Shown here piece by piece: positions 19,658 through 28,559 of a stretch of DNA of 64,000 nt. The stretch's first letter is position 1, and each line of letters begins with the position of its first letter. The translations under genes were made by a program, and so were the position numbers. The stretch comes from Humisphaera borealis (GTDB lineage Bacteria > Planctomycetota > Phycisphaerae > Tepidisphaerales > Tepidisphaeraceae), in contig NZ_CP063458.1 of the NCBI RefSeq assembly GCF_015169395.1, positions 6,138,001 through 6,202,000 on the forward strand. Reading direction: 5' to 3'. The notes beneath the pieces are model-generated. The model made no database searches, was not told where the DNA came from, and saw only the letters and a program-made list of their open reading frames with translations.

Positions 19658-20380
19658 TCACCGTAGTTTTTCACCCGCGAGTACAAAACGGTGTCCGAAC
19701 TTTTCGAAGTATGTCGCGTACTCGACGCCCGCTCGATCTCTCAAGGCCTCGATCTCTTCACGGGTAAACGCCTGCGCCACGCTCGCCCGCGCATCATGAC
19801 GGACCATGGGCCCCGCAGCCAGCGTGAACAGCGTGATCCACGCGTAGGCACGCCGGCGGCGCAGGAGGTCGGCAACGATCACGCCTCGGGCGCTGACCCG
19901 ATCCATCTCCCGCAGCACTTTCACGACTACATCTTCATCCAAGTGGTGAAGGAACATGCTGGTCATCGCGTAATCGAATGAACCCGCGTCGAACGGCAAG
20001 GATGTGGCGTCGCCCTGAACGATGGACAGCTTCGATTCGGCAATCCCCGCAGCAGCGGCCGCACGCCGGGCGGCGTCAACCGTCTTCTGGTGCAGATCGA
20101 GGCCGACGATCCGCACATCATACCCACGCCGCTCGGCCCAATTCAGCACCGCCAGCGGCACATCGGCCGAACCGGTGGCAACATCCAGAATTCGAATCGG
20201 CCGACCCTTCTCCCACTTGCTGGCGAAGCGGTCGAGATGCCCAATCGTCGCCCGCGTGTAGCCGAACCGGGTGTTCACCCGGCGAATGAAAACGAGCGAG
20301 CGCTCCAGCTCCGCCTGGTCGGCGGCAGGGTCGTCCATCCATTCGTCGGCGCGGAATCGCTGAGATTTTCGGAATGGCAT
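19658..20380 (-). CDS. Class I SAM-dependent methyltransferase (UbiE-like)
   Basis: 240 residues from ATG 20380 (MPFRKSQRFRADEWMDDP), which is preferred because the upstream open frame runs through a tandem-word hairpin. Motif I is ILDVATGSADVPLAVLNW; motif II-like is VRIVGLDLHQKTV; LPFDAGSFDYAMTSMFLHHL matches the post-motif typical of methyltransferase type 11/UbiE enzymes. The substrate is not deducible: quinone, lipid or small molecule are all possible. It is the first gene of the minus-strand run that continues to comF-like and kdsB. Confidence 0.85.
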   Translation of the reverse strand: MPFRKSQRFRADEWMDDPAADQAELERSLVFIRRVNTRFGYTRATIGHLDRFASKWEKGRPIRILDVATGSADVPLAVLNWAERRGYDVRIVGLDLHQKTVDAARRAAAAAGIAESKLSIVQGDATSLPFDAGSFDYAMTSMFLHHLDEDVVVKVLREMDRVSARGVIVADLLRRRRAYAWITLFTLAAGPMVRHDARASVAQAFTREEIEALRDRAGVEYATYFEKFGHRFVLAGEKLR

Positions 20381-20567
20381 TTTAACCACGAAGGAGCATG
20401 AAGAATCACGAAAGAGACTGTCCACGAATGAACACGAATCAATGCACAAATCTAGGGTTCGGTTCGAACTTTACAGCCAGATCCCATGTCTCTTTTCTAT
20501 TCGTGGACATTCGTGTCCATTCGTGGAAAACCTCTTCTTCGTGTGCTTCTTCGTGGTCAACAACACC
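20381..20567. repeat. Tandem-word hairpin (CACGAA words)
   Basis: Left arm 20381-20440 (CCACGAAGGAGCATGAAG..., CCACGAATGAACACGAAT) and right arm 20508-20567 (TTCGTGTCCATTCGTGG..., CTTCTTCGTGGTC) pair imperfectly. Both are built of degenerate CACGAA-containing words. It lies upstream of the methyltransferase gene. CCACGAATGAACACGAAT recurs as a lone arm near 60391. Confidence 0.88.
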
Positions 20568-20576
20568 TTTCATGGA

Positions 20577-21578
20577 TCACTTCGGCGGTGCCGGCGGCGT
20601 GTCGAAGTTCTGCCGCCAGTTGTAGTCGAGCAACTTCTTGGCCTTGGTGCCGACCGTTGCGGCCGTTGCCTTGGGACCGTCGAACTCCTTGCCGGTCGCG
20701 CCAAGCGTCCCGCCGAGTTCGTCGCAGCTTTCGTGGATTTTCAGACACGTCGCCAGCGTGTTTTTCAGCGTACCGAACTGCTTGTTGTCGGGGCCACGAT
20801 ATTTGTACTTGGTATCGAAGCGAATGATTTTGCCCGTCATCGGATCATTCACGGGCACGCGGGCAGTGATGACTTCCATCGAAGCCTTCTCGATCGAATC
20901 GGTCGATTCTGTCAGCTCCTCCATCGCCGATTCGAGCAGCTTTTTGGCCTTTCCGATCAGGTCGGCGACCATCGTCTTGGTCGTTCCGTCGCTGCCGGTG
21001 GCGGCCATCTCCAGCCAGCGGACGTTGCGAATGTCGGGCAGGGCACTCAGGATCGGCGGCAGGGTGCGGCCGTCTTTCGCGGCGGCAACCTTTGGTGTGA
21101 CCGCGGCCAGCTCGTCGGCGTAGAGCAGCTCGATCGCCTTTTTCCTGTCCGCCATCTCGATCACGTTCACCGGCGGCAGTGACTTAGTCTTGTCGTCCTT
21201 GTCCTTCAGCTTCGGCTGGTAGTTGTAGCCGGCGTTCACCTTGCGGAAGAGCAATTCCGTCGCGATGTCCAGGGCGGCGGCCGGGCCGTCGGGCGCGATC
21301 TTCGACGCCTCGGCAAACGCCGAGATCGCCGGCTGCGATGCCTTCATGCGGATGTGGGTCTCGGCCTTGATCAGCAGCAGTTCGTGCCGGTCGTAACCCT
21401 CGGCGGCCTTGCCCTTCAGTACCAGAACGCGCTGAAGTAACTGCAGCGTTTTCGGGTAATCTCCGGCGGCGTAGGTATCGCGAATGGTCTGTTGAGACGG
21501 CAGCGGGTCGGTGGCGGCACGGAGGGGAAAGGTCAGTAGCAGAACCAGTCCGGCAACGATCCAAGGTGTGCGGCGCAT
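20577..21578 (-). CDS. Exported TPR-like protein, unknown
   Basis: 333 residues from ATG 21578 (MRRTPWIVAG), which begins a clear signal peptide ending near PLRAA. Upstream open frame is ignored because GAGGAAC lies just before this ATG. Residues about 25-110 form helical tetratricopeptide-like repeats (YAAGDYPKTLQLLQRVLVLK, AISAFAEASKIAPDGPAAAL). The rest is unassigned. Probably periplasmic scaffold. The gene is divergent from the ABC operon at 22031. Confidence 0.8.
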   Translation of the reverse strand: MRRTPWIVAGLVLLLTFPLRAATDPLPSQQTIRDTYAAGDYPKTLQLLQRVLVLKGKAAEGYDRHELLLIKAETHIRMKASQPAISAFAEASKIAPDGPAAALDIATELLFRKVNAGYNYQPKLKDKDDKTKSLPPVNVIEMADRKKAIELLYADELAAVTPKVAAAKDGRTLPPILSALPDIRNVRWLEMAATGSDGTTKTMVADLIGKAKKLLESAMEELTESTDSIEKASMEVITARVPVNDPMTGKIIRFDTKYKYRGPDNKQFGTLKNTLATCLKIHESCDELGGTLGATGKEFDGPKATAATVGTKAKKLLDYNWRQNFDTPPAPPK

Positions 21579-22030
21579 CGGTTCCTCCAGGGTGGTGTCG
21601 GATGATAGCGTGCCGGCACGAGCAAGTGACAGATCATTCTTTCTGTCCACCACGCCGGTGACGGATGTGCTCCGAAGGCACCGGCGTTCGATTCATCCTT
21701 CGCGCCCCCATTCGTGCATTCGACGTTCGACATTCGACGTTCGGTGTTCGCATGAAACCCGCGCTCCGTTTGAGTCGTGGCTAACCCCGTTGTTAGGTCT
21801 CATCCCCTGCGCCCGTCTGGACTTTCCCCCGCCGGTGGCTTTAATAGCGCCATCTGTCCCGGTCGGCGTTGCGGGGGGTTGGAACGGTTTGCCGGCAATG
21901 GGACGGGGTTCTGCAACAAACGTCGCGACGAGTGCGTCCGGCTTCGGCATTTCCTGCCGACAAACGGACTGCGGTTATCGTGTCAGATCGGCCAGCCATC
22001 GGCCGTCTTTCACGCGGAGGACCAAAACAC
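21579..22030. other. Divergent intergenic region with repeat words
   Basis: A 452-bp region between the TPR-like gene and the ABC operon, with no credible gene. At about 21718-21757 it holds CATTCGACGTTCGACATTCG and GACGTTCGGTGTTCGCAT, the same vocabulary as the hairpin at 48486-48580, but no complementary arm is seen. It is followed by CCGCGCTCCGTTTGAGTCG, a relative of the repeat at 8681. Promoters for both genes should be here, but none was recognised. Confidence 0.6.
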
Positions 22031-22993
22031 GTGATCTCCGTTTCTCAGCTCACCAAGGCTTACGGTCCGGTGCTGGCCGTCGACCATATTTCTTTCGACG
22101 TGCCCAAGGGCCAGATTGTCGGGTTCCTCGGACCCAACGGTGCGGGCAAATCCACCACCATTAAGATGCTGTCATGCTACCTTCCGCCTACCAGTGGCGG
22201 GGCGACGGTCAACGGGTACGACATCTTCCACCAATCCGAGAAGGTCCGTGAGAATCTCGGATATCTCCCGGAAAACTGCCCGCTCTACACCGATATGAGG
22301 GTGCGGGAATACCTCGACTACCGCGGCCGGCTGCGCAAGATGCCCCGCGACCTGCGAAAGAGCCGCATCGATTACGTGATCGACCGTTGCTGGCTCGAGA
22401 AAGTCCGCGACCGGGTCATCGGTCAGCTTTCCAAGGGGTATCGCCAGCGCGTCGGCCTGGCCGATTCGCTGCTGCACGACCCGCCGGTGCTGATCCTGGA
22501 CGAGCCCACCGTCGGCCTGGACCCGTCCCAGATCATCGAAACCCGCAAGCTGATCAAAGACCTGGGCGGCGACCATACCGTCATGCTCTGCACGCACATC
22601 CTGCCGGAGGTGGAAGCGGTGTGTGATCGGGTGATCATCATCCGCGGCGGCACCATCGCGGCGCAAGGTACACCTGATGAACTCCGAGACAGCCTCAAGA
22701 TGCAGGCTCGTGTGCTGGTGGAACTGAAGGGGTCGGCGGACCAGGTGAGCAAAGTCCTGGGGAACGTCGCCGGTGTGCAGAACGTCGAGATCCTGAACGG
22801 CCGTGCGTCGGCGGGATCTGACGGCTTCATCACCGCGGCGATTCGCGCCCAGCCGAAGCGCGACGTCCGCGAAGATGTCGCCCGGACGGTGATGCAGAAT
22901 CAATGGCCGCTCCGGGAAATCCGGCTGGAGCAGGCAAGCTTGGAAGAGTACTTCGTGAAGATGATGGCGGCGCAAGCCACCAAAGGCGGGTAA
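22031..22993 (+). CDS. ABC transporter ATP-binding protein (GldA-like)
   Basis: 320 residues from GTG 22031, chosen because GGAGGA lies eight bases upstream and the conserved strand VISVSQLTKAYGPVLAVDHI begins there. Walker A is GPNGAGKST, the signature is QLSKGYRQRVGLADSL, Walker B is LILDEPTVGLDP, and the H-loop is in LCTHILPEVEAV. The C-terminal 80 residues form an accessory domain seen in ABC-2 exporters. It is first in a four-gene operon with an ABC-2 permease, a GldG-like protein and a DUF4340 protein. Such Gld-type operons were named for gliding in Bacteroidetes, but in planctomycetes the exported substrate is unknown. Confidence 0.93.
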   Translation: MISVSQLTKAYGPVLAVDHISFDVPKGQIVGFLGPNGAGKSTTIKMLSCYLPPTSGGATVNGYDIFHQSEKVRENLGYLPENCPLYTDMRVREYLDYRGRLRKMPRDLRKSRIDYVIDRCWLEKVRDRVIGQLSKGYRQRVGLADSLLHDPPVLILDEPTVGLDPSQIIETRKLIKDLGGDHTVMLCTHILPEVEAVCDRVIIIRGGTIAAQGTPDELRDSLKMQARVLVELKGSADQVSKVLGNVAGVQNVEILNGRASAGSDGFITAAIRAQPKRDVREDVARTVMQNQWPLREIRLEQASLEEYFVKMMAAQATKGG

Positions 22994-23069
22994 CGGCTAT
23001 CCGACGTTCGGCACAGGAACCAAGCATTACTGAAACTCGACCGCTCAAAGACTTTCCCAAACCAACACC

Positions 23070-23789
23070 ATGACTCGCGCACCTACCATCGCCCGCCGCG
23101 AAATCACCAGCTATTTCTATTCGCCGATCGCCTACGTGGCGCTCACGCTCTTCTTGTTGGTGGCCGGCTTCTTTTTTCAACGTGACTTCGACCCCGGTCA
23201 ACCCGCCGGGCTGCGAACCGTGTTCGATATGATGCTCTGGACGCTGGTCGTCATCGTCCCGGTTCTGTGCATGGGATTACTGGCCCAGGAGTGGGCCAAC
23301 GGAACCGTCGAGACACTGTTCACCGCGCCCGTCGGCGAAACAGATGTCGTGCTTGGCAAATGGCTCGGCTCGCTCGGGTTTTTCGTCCTGCTGCTGCTGC
23401 CGACGCTGATCTACGTTGCACTGCTGAAGATGTACAGCCAGGTTGACCTGGGACCGGTCTTCACGGGTTATCTCGGGCTGTTTCTTGTCGGGGCGATGTT
23501 CCTGGCGATCGGGCTGTTCTGCTCGTCGCTGACCCGCAGCCAGGTGATCGCCGCCGTGTCGGCCGTCGCGATCTTGTCGCTGATCACTGTCGCCCCATTC
23601 CTGATGGCGGCCAACCTTTCCGAACTGCATCCGGTCTTGCGAAAGCTCACCGAGTGGGGCGTGCAGAGCCGCTACGCCGACTTCGGCAAAGGCGTCATCG
23701 ATACCGGCCACCTGGTCTTTTTCGCGGTCATCACGGCGGTGTTCCTGTTCCTGACCGTGAAGGTGCTGGAATCGCGACGGTGGAAGTAG
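23070..23789 (+). CDS. ABC-2 permease (GldF-like)
   Basis: 239 residues with six hydrophobic segments, typical of the ABC-2 permease: about 18-38 (IAYVALTLFLLVAGFFF), 55-75, 100-120, 135-155, 165-185 and 215-235. QEWANGTVETLFTAPVGETDVVLGKW in the first cytoplasmic loop is the coupling-helix hallmark of this family. It starts 76 bp after the ATPase and forms the membrane channel for it. Confidence 0.9.
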   Translation: MTRAPTIARREITSYFYSPIAYVALTLFLLVAGFFFQRDFDPGQPAGLRTVFDMMLWTLVVIVPVLCMGLLAQEWANGTVETLFTAPVGETDVVLGKWLGSLGFFVLLLLPTLIYVALLKMYSQVDLGPVFTGYLGLFLVGAMFLAIGLFCSSLTRSQVIAAVSAVAILSLITVAPFLMAANLSELHPVLRKLTEWGVQSRYADFGKGVIDTGHLVFFAVITAVFLFLTVKVLESRRWK

Positions 23790-23815
23790 TCCGCCGCCGC
23801 GAACAAGGAAAGATC

Positions 23816-23947
23816 AACCACGGAGTTCACGGAGGACACGGAGAAAGACACACAGAGAGAGATGCATTCCCTAAACGGAGCTACGAGACCATTGGAATTT
23901 AATCCTCAGTCTTCTCTTTCTCCGTGTCCTCCGTGTCCTTCGTGGTT
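23816..23947. repeat. Tandem-word hairpin (CACGGAG words) inside the ABC operon
   Basis: Left arm 23816-23848 (AACCACGGAGTTCACGGAGG...) and right arm 23915-23947 (...CCGTGTCCTTCGTGGTT) are 33 nt each with three mismatches. It separates the permease gene from the GldG-like gene within a co-directional operon, so it would be transcribed as a stable hairpin. Confidence 0.93.
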
Positions 23948-23992
23948 AGGCGTTTTTCGGGGTACAGACAAACTCAGAATCAGTGAGTGCTC

Positions 23993-26374
23993 ATGAGCAA
24001 GAAGAACAAGAAATCCCCAAACGGCACGAAGCCCGATTCGGCCGCATCGTCACCCGACGTCACCGACGGCGACGAGCTGGTTAAAGGCGAGCGCGACGCG
24101 CTGTCGGCGATCCCTCCCGACGTGTTCGTCGCCGAAGACCAGCAGGCCCGCTGGCTCAAGTACGGTGCCAACGTCGTATTGACAACCGTCGTCGTGCTGC
24201 TGCTGTCGGCGATCGCGATCTGGGCCTTCAACAAGGACTCGATCCCGCTGGGCAAAAGCTCGATCACGCTCAAGGGCCGCAAGGACCTGACCGGCGACTC
24301 GTCCAACGAGCTCAAGCCGCAGACCAAGCAACTGATCAAGGACCTGCCCAAAGAAGTCACGCTCGTCAGCCTGTACCCAAAGCTCAAAAAGGAAGAAGCC
24401 GCCAACAAGGGCGCCGACACTCACCAGAAAGTTCTCGACATCCTCGACGAGTACAAGCGCAACGGCAGCAAGATCAAGGTCGAAGCGATCGACCCCGTCA
24501 ACGACCCTGACGCCCTCAACGTCTGGCTCGGCCAGGTCAAGCGCAACTACGGCAAGAACATCGACAAGTACGAAAAGTTCGTGAAGGAAGAGGTACCGGC
24601 GGCGATCACCGACATCAAGAAGATGGCCGAGACCGAGGCGGCCGAAATCAACAAGCTGATCGGCTCGCTCGGTGAAAACGGCCTGACCGAAGAGCAGAAC
24701 CGCAAGCTCGCCCGCACGATGGTGCCTGCCAGCAGCACAGTCGCCTCAATGCCCGACCTGCTCACGCAGCTCAGCGACGCATCGCAGGAACTGCTGAAAG
24801 CCAAGATCCCCGACTACGCGCAAGCGGTGAAGCTCATCCGCGAAGGCACGCTCGCTCCAGTCGGCCCGGGCATCATGTCGAAGGTTCCGGGCATGAACCT
24901 GCTCCGCGACAACAGCAAAGCACTGACGACGCTCTTCGAAGGCATTAAGGGTGATAAGGATCTGCCCGAATCCGTCCGCAAGTATGCCGAGGCGGCAATC
25001 CCGCGATTCCAGAAGCTGCACGACAAGGCCGACGAGACGATCAAGAAGGCCGACAGCCTCGGCGAACTGAAGCTGGACGACGTCCGCAAGAAGCTCCTGC
25101 CGACAGAAGACGGCGTCGCCGCGCCGCCGGCAATCGCCGTCATGGGCGAAGACGACGTGAAAGTGATCGAAGACAGTGCCCTGTGGAAGAGCGGCCAGAC
25201 CACCGGCATGATGGGCCCGTCGAGCCAGAAGCCGCGGCTGCGTTTCGCCGGCGAGCAGCAGCTCACCAGCGCCATCCTGTCGATCGCGCAGACGAAAAAG
25301 ACCAAGATTGCGTTCATTCGCGCCGGCGGCGGGGGACTGCTGTCCAGCGGCGGCATGATGATGGGCATGGGCGGGCCGGGGCCGTTCGGCGTGATCGCCG
25401 ACCGCTTGCGGGCCTATAACTTCGAAGTCGTCGAGAAAGACTTCGGCCCCCAGCAGCGGCCCGACCCCACCCAGCCTTCGGAAGAGGACATCAAGGACGC
25501 GATCTGGGTCGTCTTCGCCGGCGACAACGCGCCCGACCCGCGCATGGGCGGCATGCCGACAGCAGGCATCCTTGGCGAGCGGCTCAAGACGCATCTCGAA
25601 GCCGGCGGGTCGGCCTTGTGTCTGCTGAGCTTTGAAACCGAAGATCTGGTACCGGCCCTCAAGGATTGGGGCATCGAAGTCAAAACCAACGTCATCCTCG
25701 TTCACGAGCCGATCGAAGCCGGCAGCGGCGCGCAAGGCGACTTCATCGAAGCCGCCCGAAGGCGTCCGCCGATCTTCATCGTCAATGAGTACGGCGAACA
25801 CCCGATCACCACACCGCTGCGGACGCTCGATGCAGCGCTGGTGCCGCTGGTGCAGGTCGGCAAAACCGCCGCCACGCCCGCCGGCGTGAAGGTGACGCAG
25901 ATCCTGCCGATGCCCAATAACCCCAAGGCGTGGGGCGAAACCGATACCAGCTTCATGCGTCCGAGCCCCGGCCGACGTCCGTCGAACCCGGAGTTCGACG
26001 CCTCCACCGATACGCCCGGCCCGGTCTACGCCGGCGCGGTCGCCGAGAAGGAAGGCAAAGGCCGGCTCGTCGTCATCGGGACGCAGAGCTTCATCCACAA
26101 CGACATGATCAACATCCCGGACACCGAGGTGCTCGAGAAGTCGAAGATGGAGGTCTCGCGGTTCCCCGGCAACGGCGAGCTGTTCACCAACAGCGTGTTC
26201 TGGCTCAGCAAGCAGGACAGCATGATGGCGCTCAGCCCCGCCGCGATGGACACCGCCCGCATCGAGGCGATCCCCGCGGGCAAGCTGGGCTTCATCAAAG
26301 TCGGCCTGGTCCTGGTCATCCTCCCGCTGCTGGCGGTCGGAGCAGGGATCACGGTCTGGCTGTCGCGGCGGTAG
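23993..26374 (+). CDS. GldG-like ABC auxiliary membrane protein
   Basis: 793 residues from ATG 23993. The cytoplasmic N-terminus (about 1-60, Lys/Asp/Ser-rich) is followed by a membrane segment VVLTTVVVLLLSAIAIWAF (about 61-79), a long extracytoplasmic domain with lysine-rich coiled helices (about 180-380) and a beta-rich GldG/ABC_transp_aux-like region (ILSIAQTKKTKIAFIRAGGG, about 425-444). There is one C-terminal membrane segment, GLVLVILPLLAVGAGITVWL. It acts with the two upstream genes as an exporter complex; the ligand is unknown. A long Met/Gly stretch (GGMMMGMGGPGPFG) is an unusual insertion. Confidence 0.85.
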   Translation: MSKKNKKSPNGTKPDSAASSPDVTDGDELVKGERDALSAIPPDVFVAEDQQARWLKYGANVVLTTVVVLLLSAIAIWAFNKDSIPLGKSSITLKGRKDLTGDSSNELKPQTKQLIKDLPKEVTLVSLYPKLKKEEAANKGADTHQKVLDILDEYKRNGSKIKVEAIDPVNDPDALNVWLGQVKRNYGKNIDKYEKFVKEEVPAAITDIKKMAETEAAEINKLIGSLGENGLTEEQNRKLARTMVPASSTVASMPDLLTQLSDASQELLKAKIPDYAQAVKLIREGTLAPVGPGIMSKVPGMNLLRDNSKALTTLFEGIKGDKDLPESVRKYAEAAIPRFQKLHDKADETIKKADSLGELKLDDVRKKLLPTEDGVAAPPAIAVMGEDDVKVIEDSALWKSGQTTGMMGPSSQKPRLRFAGEQQLTSAILSIAQTKKTKIAFIRAGGGGLLSSGGMMMGMGGPGPFGVIADRLRAYNFEVVEKDFGPQQRPDPTQPSEEDIKDAIWVVFAGDNAPDPRMGGMPTAGILGERLKTHLEAGGSALCLLSFETEDLVPALKDWGIEVKTNVILVHEPIEAGSGAQGDFIEAARRRPPIFIVNEYGEHPITTPLRTLDAALVPLVQVGKTAATPAGVKVTQILPMPNNPKAWGETDTSFMRPSPGRRPSNPEFDASTDTPGPVYAGAVAEKEGKGRLVVIGTQSFIHNDMINIPDTEVLEKSKMEVSRFPGNGELFTNSVFWLSKQDSMMALSPAAMDTARIEAIPAGKLGFIKVGLVLVILPLLAVGAGITVWLSRR

Positions 26375-26497
26375 GGTGGGGTTCACCCCACCGCACCGCG
26401 TTCGACAACGGGATGTGTGCATTGCTGTTCGATGCAAAACGGCGAGACGACACACTCAGTGTTTGCAAGGTTTCCGGTGGGCTGAAGCCCACCCTAC
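26371..26497. repeat. Inverted pair of palindromes (GTGGG..CCCAC) inside the ABC operon
   Basis: Copies at 26371-26393 (core GGTGGGGTTCACCCCACC) and 26475-26497 (core GGTGGGCTGAAGCCCACC) are near reverse complements, each self-palindromic. The left copy overlaps the TAG stop of the GldG-like gene; the right copy ends 12 bases before the DUF4340 ATG. Confidence 0.92.
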
Positions 26498-26509
26498 AAA
26501 ATCAGATCC

Positions 26510-28399
26510 ATGAATTTCCGCACAACAATCATCCTGCTGATTCTGCTCATTGGCGCGGGGGTGTTTTTCATCGTCGCCAACAATTCCGAGGATCCGCCGA
26601 AGAAGGCGTCGCCCACCGCCGCCGACGAGAGCGGGCGGAAGCTGTTTGACGTCAAGTCGGCCGACATCAAGAAGATCTCGGTCGTCCCAGGTGCCGGCGT
26701 GGCCAACAGCTCCCAGCCGCTGGAGATGACGAAGGTCGACGACGAATGGAAGATCACCAAGCCCATCAACTGGGCCGCCGACAGCTTTGAAGGCGGGAAC
26801 CTCGTTGACACCATCGTCGACCTGCGCTCCAGCGCCACGATCGACCTGACCGACAAGAACCGCAGCGGCACCGGGCTGGCCAGCCCGCGCTACACCGTCG
26901 AGCTGACCGACACCAACGGCAAGGTCCACAAGCTGCTCGTCGGCGAACGTTCCGAACTGGGCCGGCTCTACGTCCAGAGCGGCGGCGAGACCGCGACGGC
27001 GTCGGTGATCACCGAAGGCCGGCTCGCCGAGAAGCTCGGCAAGGGCACCGATGGCCTGGTCGCCAACATCCGCGATAAGAAGCTCGTCGGCATCAGCACG
27101 TTCGACGCGAAGCAGATGGAGATCACCGTCGGCGGCAGGAAGCTGTCGCTGGTGAAGGACGCCAACGCCTGGAAGCTGACGTCGCCGGTCGATCTGGCGG
27201 CGGACATGAGCGAAGTCAGCGACATCCTGACGACGATCTCCAACCTACGCGCCGATGCGTTTAGCAACGAGGCCACCGCCACCAGCCGCGGCGCGAAGTT
27301 CGAGCAGCCGCGGGCGGTGGTGACACTCTCGACCGCGGCCCCGGCAACGCAGCCGGCTACCGGACCGGCATCGCAGCCGGCCGCCAGAACGGTGACCGTG
27401 TACATCGGCCAGCCGACCGACATCACCGAGGAAAAGGTGTGGGTGAAGGTGTCCGACCCGGCAAGCGTGGCGACGGTGAGCCTGTCGAAATCCAGCTTCG
27501 AGAAGATCGCCGACGCGACAGTGCTGTCGCTGCGGGACCGGCGGGTATTCGATCTGGACCCCGAAACGGTATCGGAGGTCTCGCTGACGACCGAGACCAG
27601 CGGCGCGACGCAGCCGTCGCAGAAGCAATCGCTCAAGATCGAACGGCGGAAGGAGAACCTGGAACTCGGTCCGCAGATGCCCAAACCCGAGGCGGGCCCG
27701 GCAGCTGCGCCGGCGACCTCCCCGGCCACCAAACCATCGGCTTCGCAAAGCGGGCATCTAAGCTGGGTGGCATGGGCAAGTACGCTTGCCCGTGGAGCCA
27801 GCCTGACCACGTTGCTGCAATCGGAAGGGGCTCCTGCCACCAAGCCCGCCGTGCCCGCAACGCTTCCGACGACCATGCCGTCCGCGGTCGCATCTCCTGC
27901 GGGCACCCAGCCGACGACGACGCCCGCCGCCATACAACCCGCCGCGTTGCCGGTGATGCCCGAGCCACCACCTCCGCCGAAGACCAAGTGGGTTCTCGGT
28001 TCAGCCAAGGGTGCCGATGCCGACGATGCTACCGTGAGCAACCTGCTGTTCGACCTGCACCCGCTGCGGGCGACCAAGTTCCTGGCGGCGATGCCCGCTG
28101 CCCCGGCTGGCACCCAACCAGCCACACAGCCGGCCACGTCGGTTTACGTCCTGACGGTGAAAGCAGTCGCGGCCGGCGGCAAGGCGACAACGTACGAGCT
28201 GAAAGTCACCGATCGCGGCGGAGACACCAAGCCGATCGGCCAGTACCAGGACCTGATCTTCGAACTGGATCGCGCGTTCGTGGACAAGCTCAAGAACAAG
28301 TTCGACGGCACCGATAAGGCGCCGGCTCCGCCCCCACGCCCGCAAGGCATGCCCCAGGGATTCCCGGGCGGCGGATTCCCAGGCGGGTTTCCGGAATGA
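26510..28399 (+). CDS. DUF4340 membrane-anchored protein
   Basis: 629 residues. A single N-terminal membrane segment (TIILLILLIGAGVFFIVA, about 5-22) is followed by DUF4340-type beta-rich repeats: DIKKISVVPGAG, SPRYTVELTDTNGKVHKLLVGE and VSDILTTISNLRADAFSNE. Residues about 385-490 are Pro/Ala/Thr-rich linker (TKPAVPATLPTTMPS). Inside it, residues about 418-429 (SWVAWASTLARG) are encoded by a stray copy of the palindrome at 61605. The C-terminus is Gly/Phe/Pro-rich. DUF4340 proteins typically follow GldG-like genes, as here. No recognisable Shine-Dalgarno precedes the ATG. Confidence 0.88.
   Translation: MNFRTTIILLILLIGAGVFFIVANNSEDPPKKASPTAADESGRKLFDVKSADIKKISVVPGAGVANSSQPLEMTKVDDEWKITKPINWAADSFEGGNLVDTIVDLRSSATIDLTDKNRSGTGLASPRYTVELTDTNGKVHKLLVGERSELGRLYVQSGGETATASVITEGRLAEKLGKGTDGLVANIRDKKLVGISTFDAKQMEITVGGRKLSLVKDANAWKLTSPVDLAADMSEVSDILTTISNLRADAFSNEATATSRGAKFEQPRAVVTLSTAAPATQPATGPASQPAARTVTVYIGQPTDITEEKVWVKVSDPASVATVSLSKSSFEKIADATVLSLRDRRVFDLDPETVSEVSLTTETSGATQPSQKQSLKIERRKENLELGPQMPKPEAGPAAAPATSPATKPSASQSGHLSWVAWASTLARGASLTTLLQSEGAPATKPAVPATLPTTMPSAVASPAGTQPTTTPAAIQPAALPVMPEPPPPPKTKWVLGSAKGADADDATVSNLLFDLHPLRATKFLAAMPAAPAGTQPATQPATSVYVLTVKAVAAGGKATTYELKVTDRGGDTKPIGQYQDLIFELDRAFVDKLKNKFDGTDKAPAPPPRPQGMPQGFPGGGFPGGFPE
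27763..27795. repeat. Palindromic repeat inserted in the DUF4340 reading frame
   Basis: The segment starts CTGGGTGGCATGGGCAAG and continues to CGCTTGCCCGTGG, closely matching the left half of the inverted pair at 61605-61698. It is in frame within a low-complexity linker and adds Trp-containing residues unlike the surrounding Pro/Ala/Thr. Confidence 0.85.
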
Positions 28400-28420
28400 A
28401 GAATCGGGCGGGATGTGAAA

Positions 28421-28502
28421 TGCGGAACACGCAATGAAAAGTGCAGAATGGAAGAAGCCGATCGGCGACCTTCATTCTGCATTTTTCATTGCGTGTTCCG
28501 CA
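28421..28502. repeat. Hairpin, 30-nt arms with one mismatch
   Basis: Arms at 28421-28450 (TGCGGAACACGCAATGAAAA...) and 28473-28502 differ by a single mismatch. AATGCAGA-type words repeat within and just outside the arms. Located between the convergent DUF4340 and SGNH hydrolase genes, so it could also act as terminator. Confidence 0.92.
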
Positions 28503-28559
28503 CTCTGCATTGCCCCTGGCGCGATACCTCGGAAGTAAACCTGCATCCGATGGTGCGCT

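Noticed and set aside
24746-26455. 569-codon minus-strand frame opposite the GldG-like gene
   Set aside because: Antisense shadow; composition Arg/His/Asp-rich and no ribosome site.
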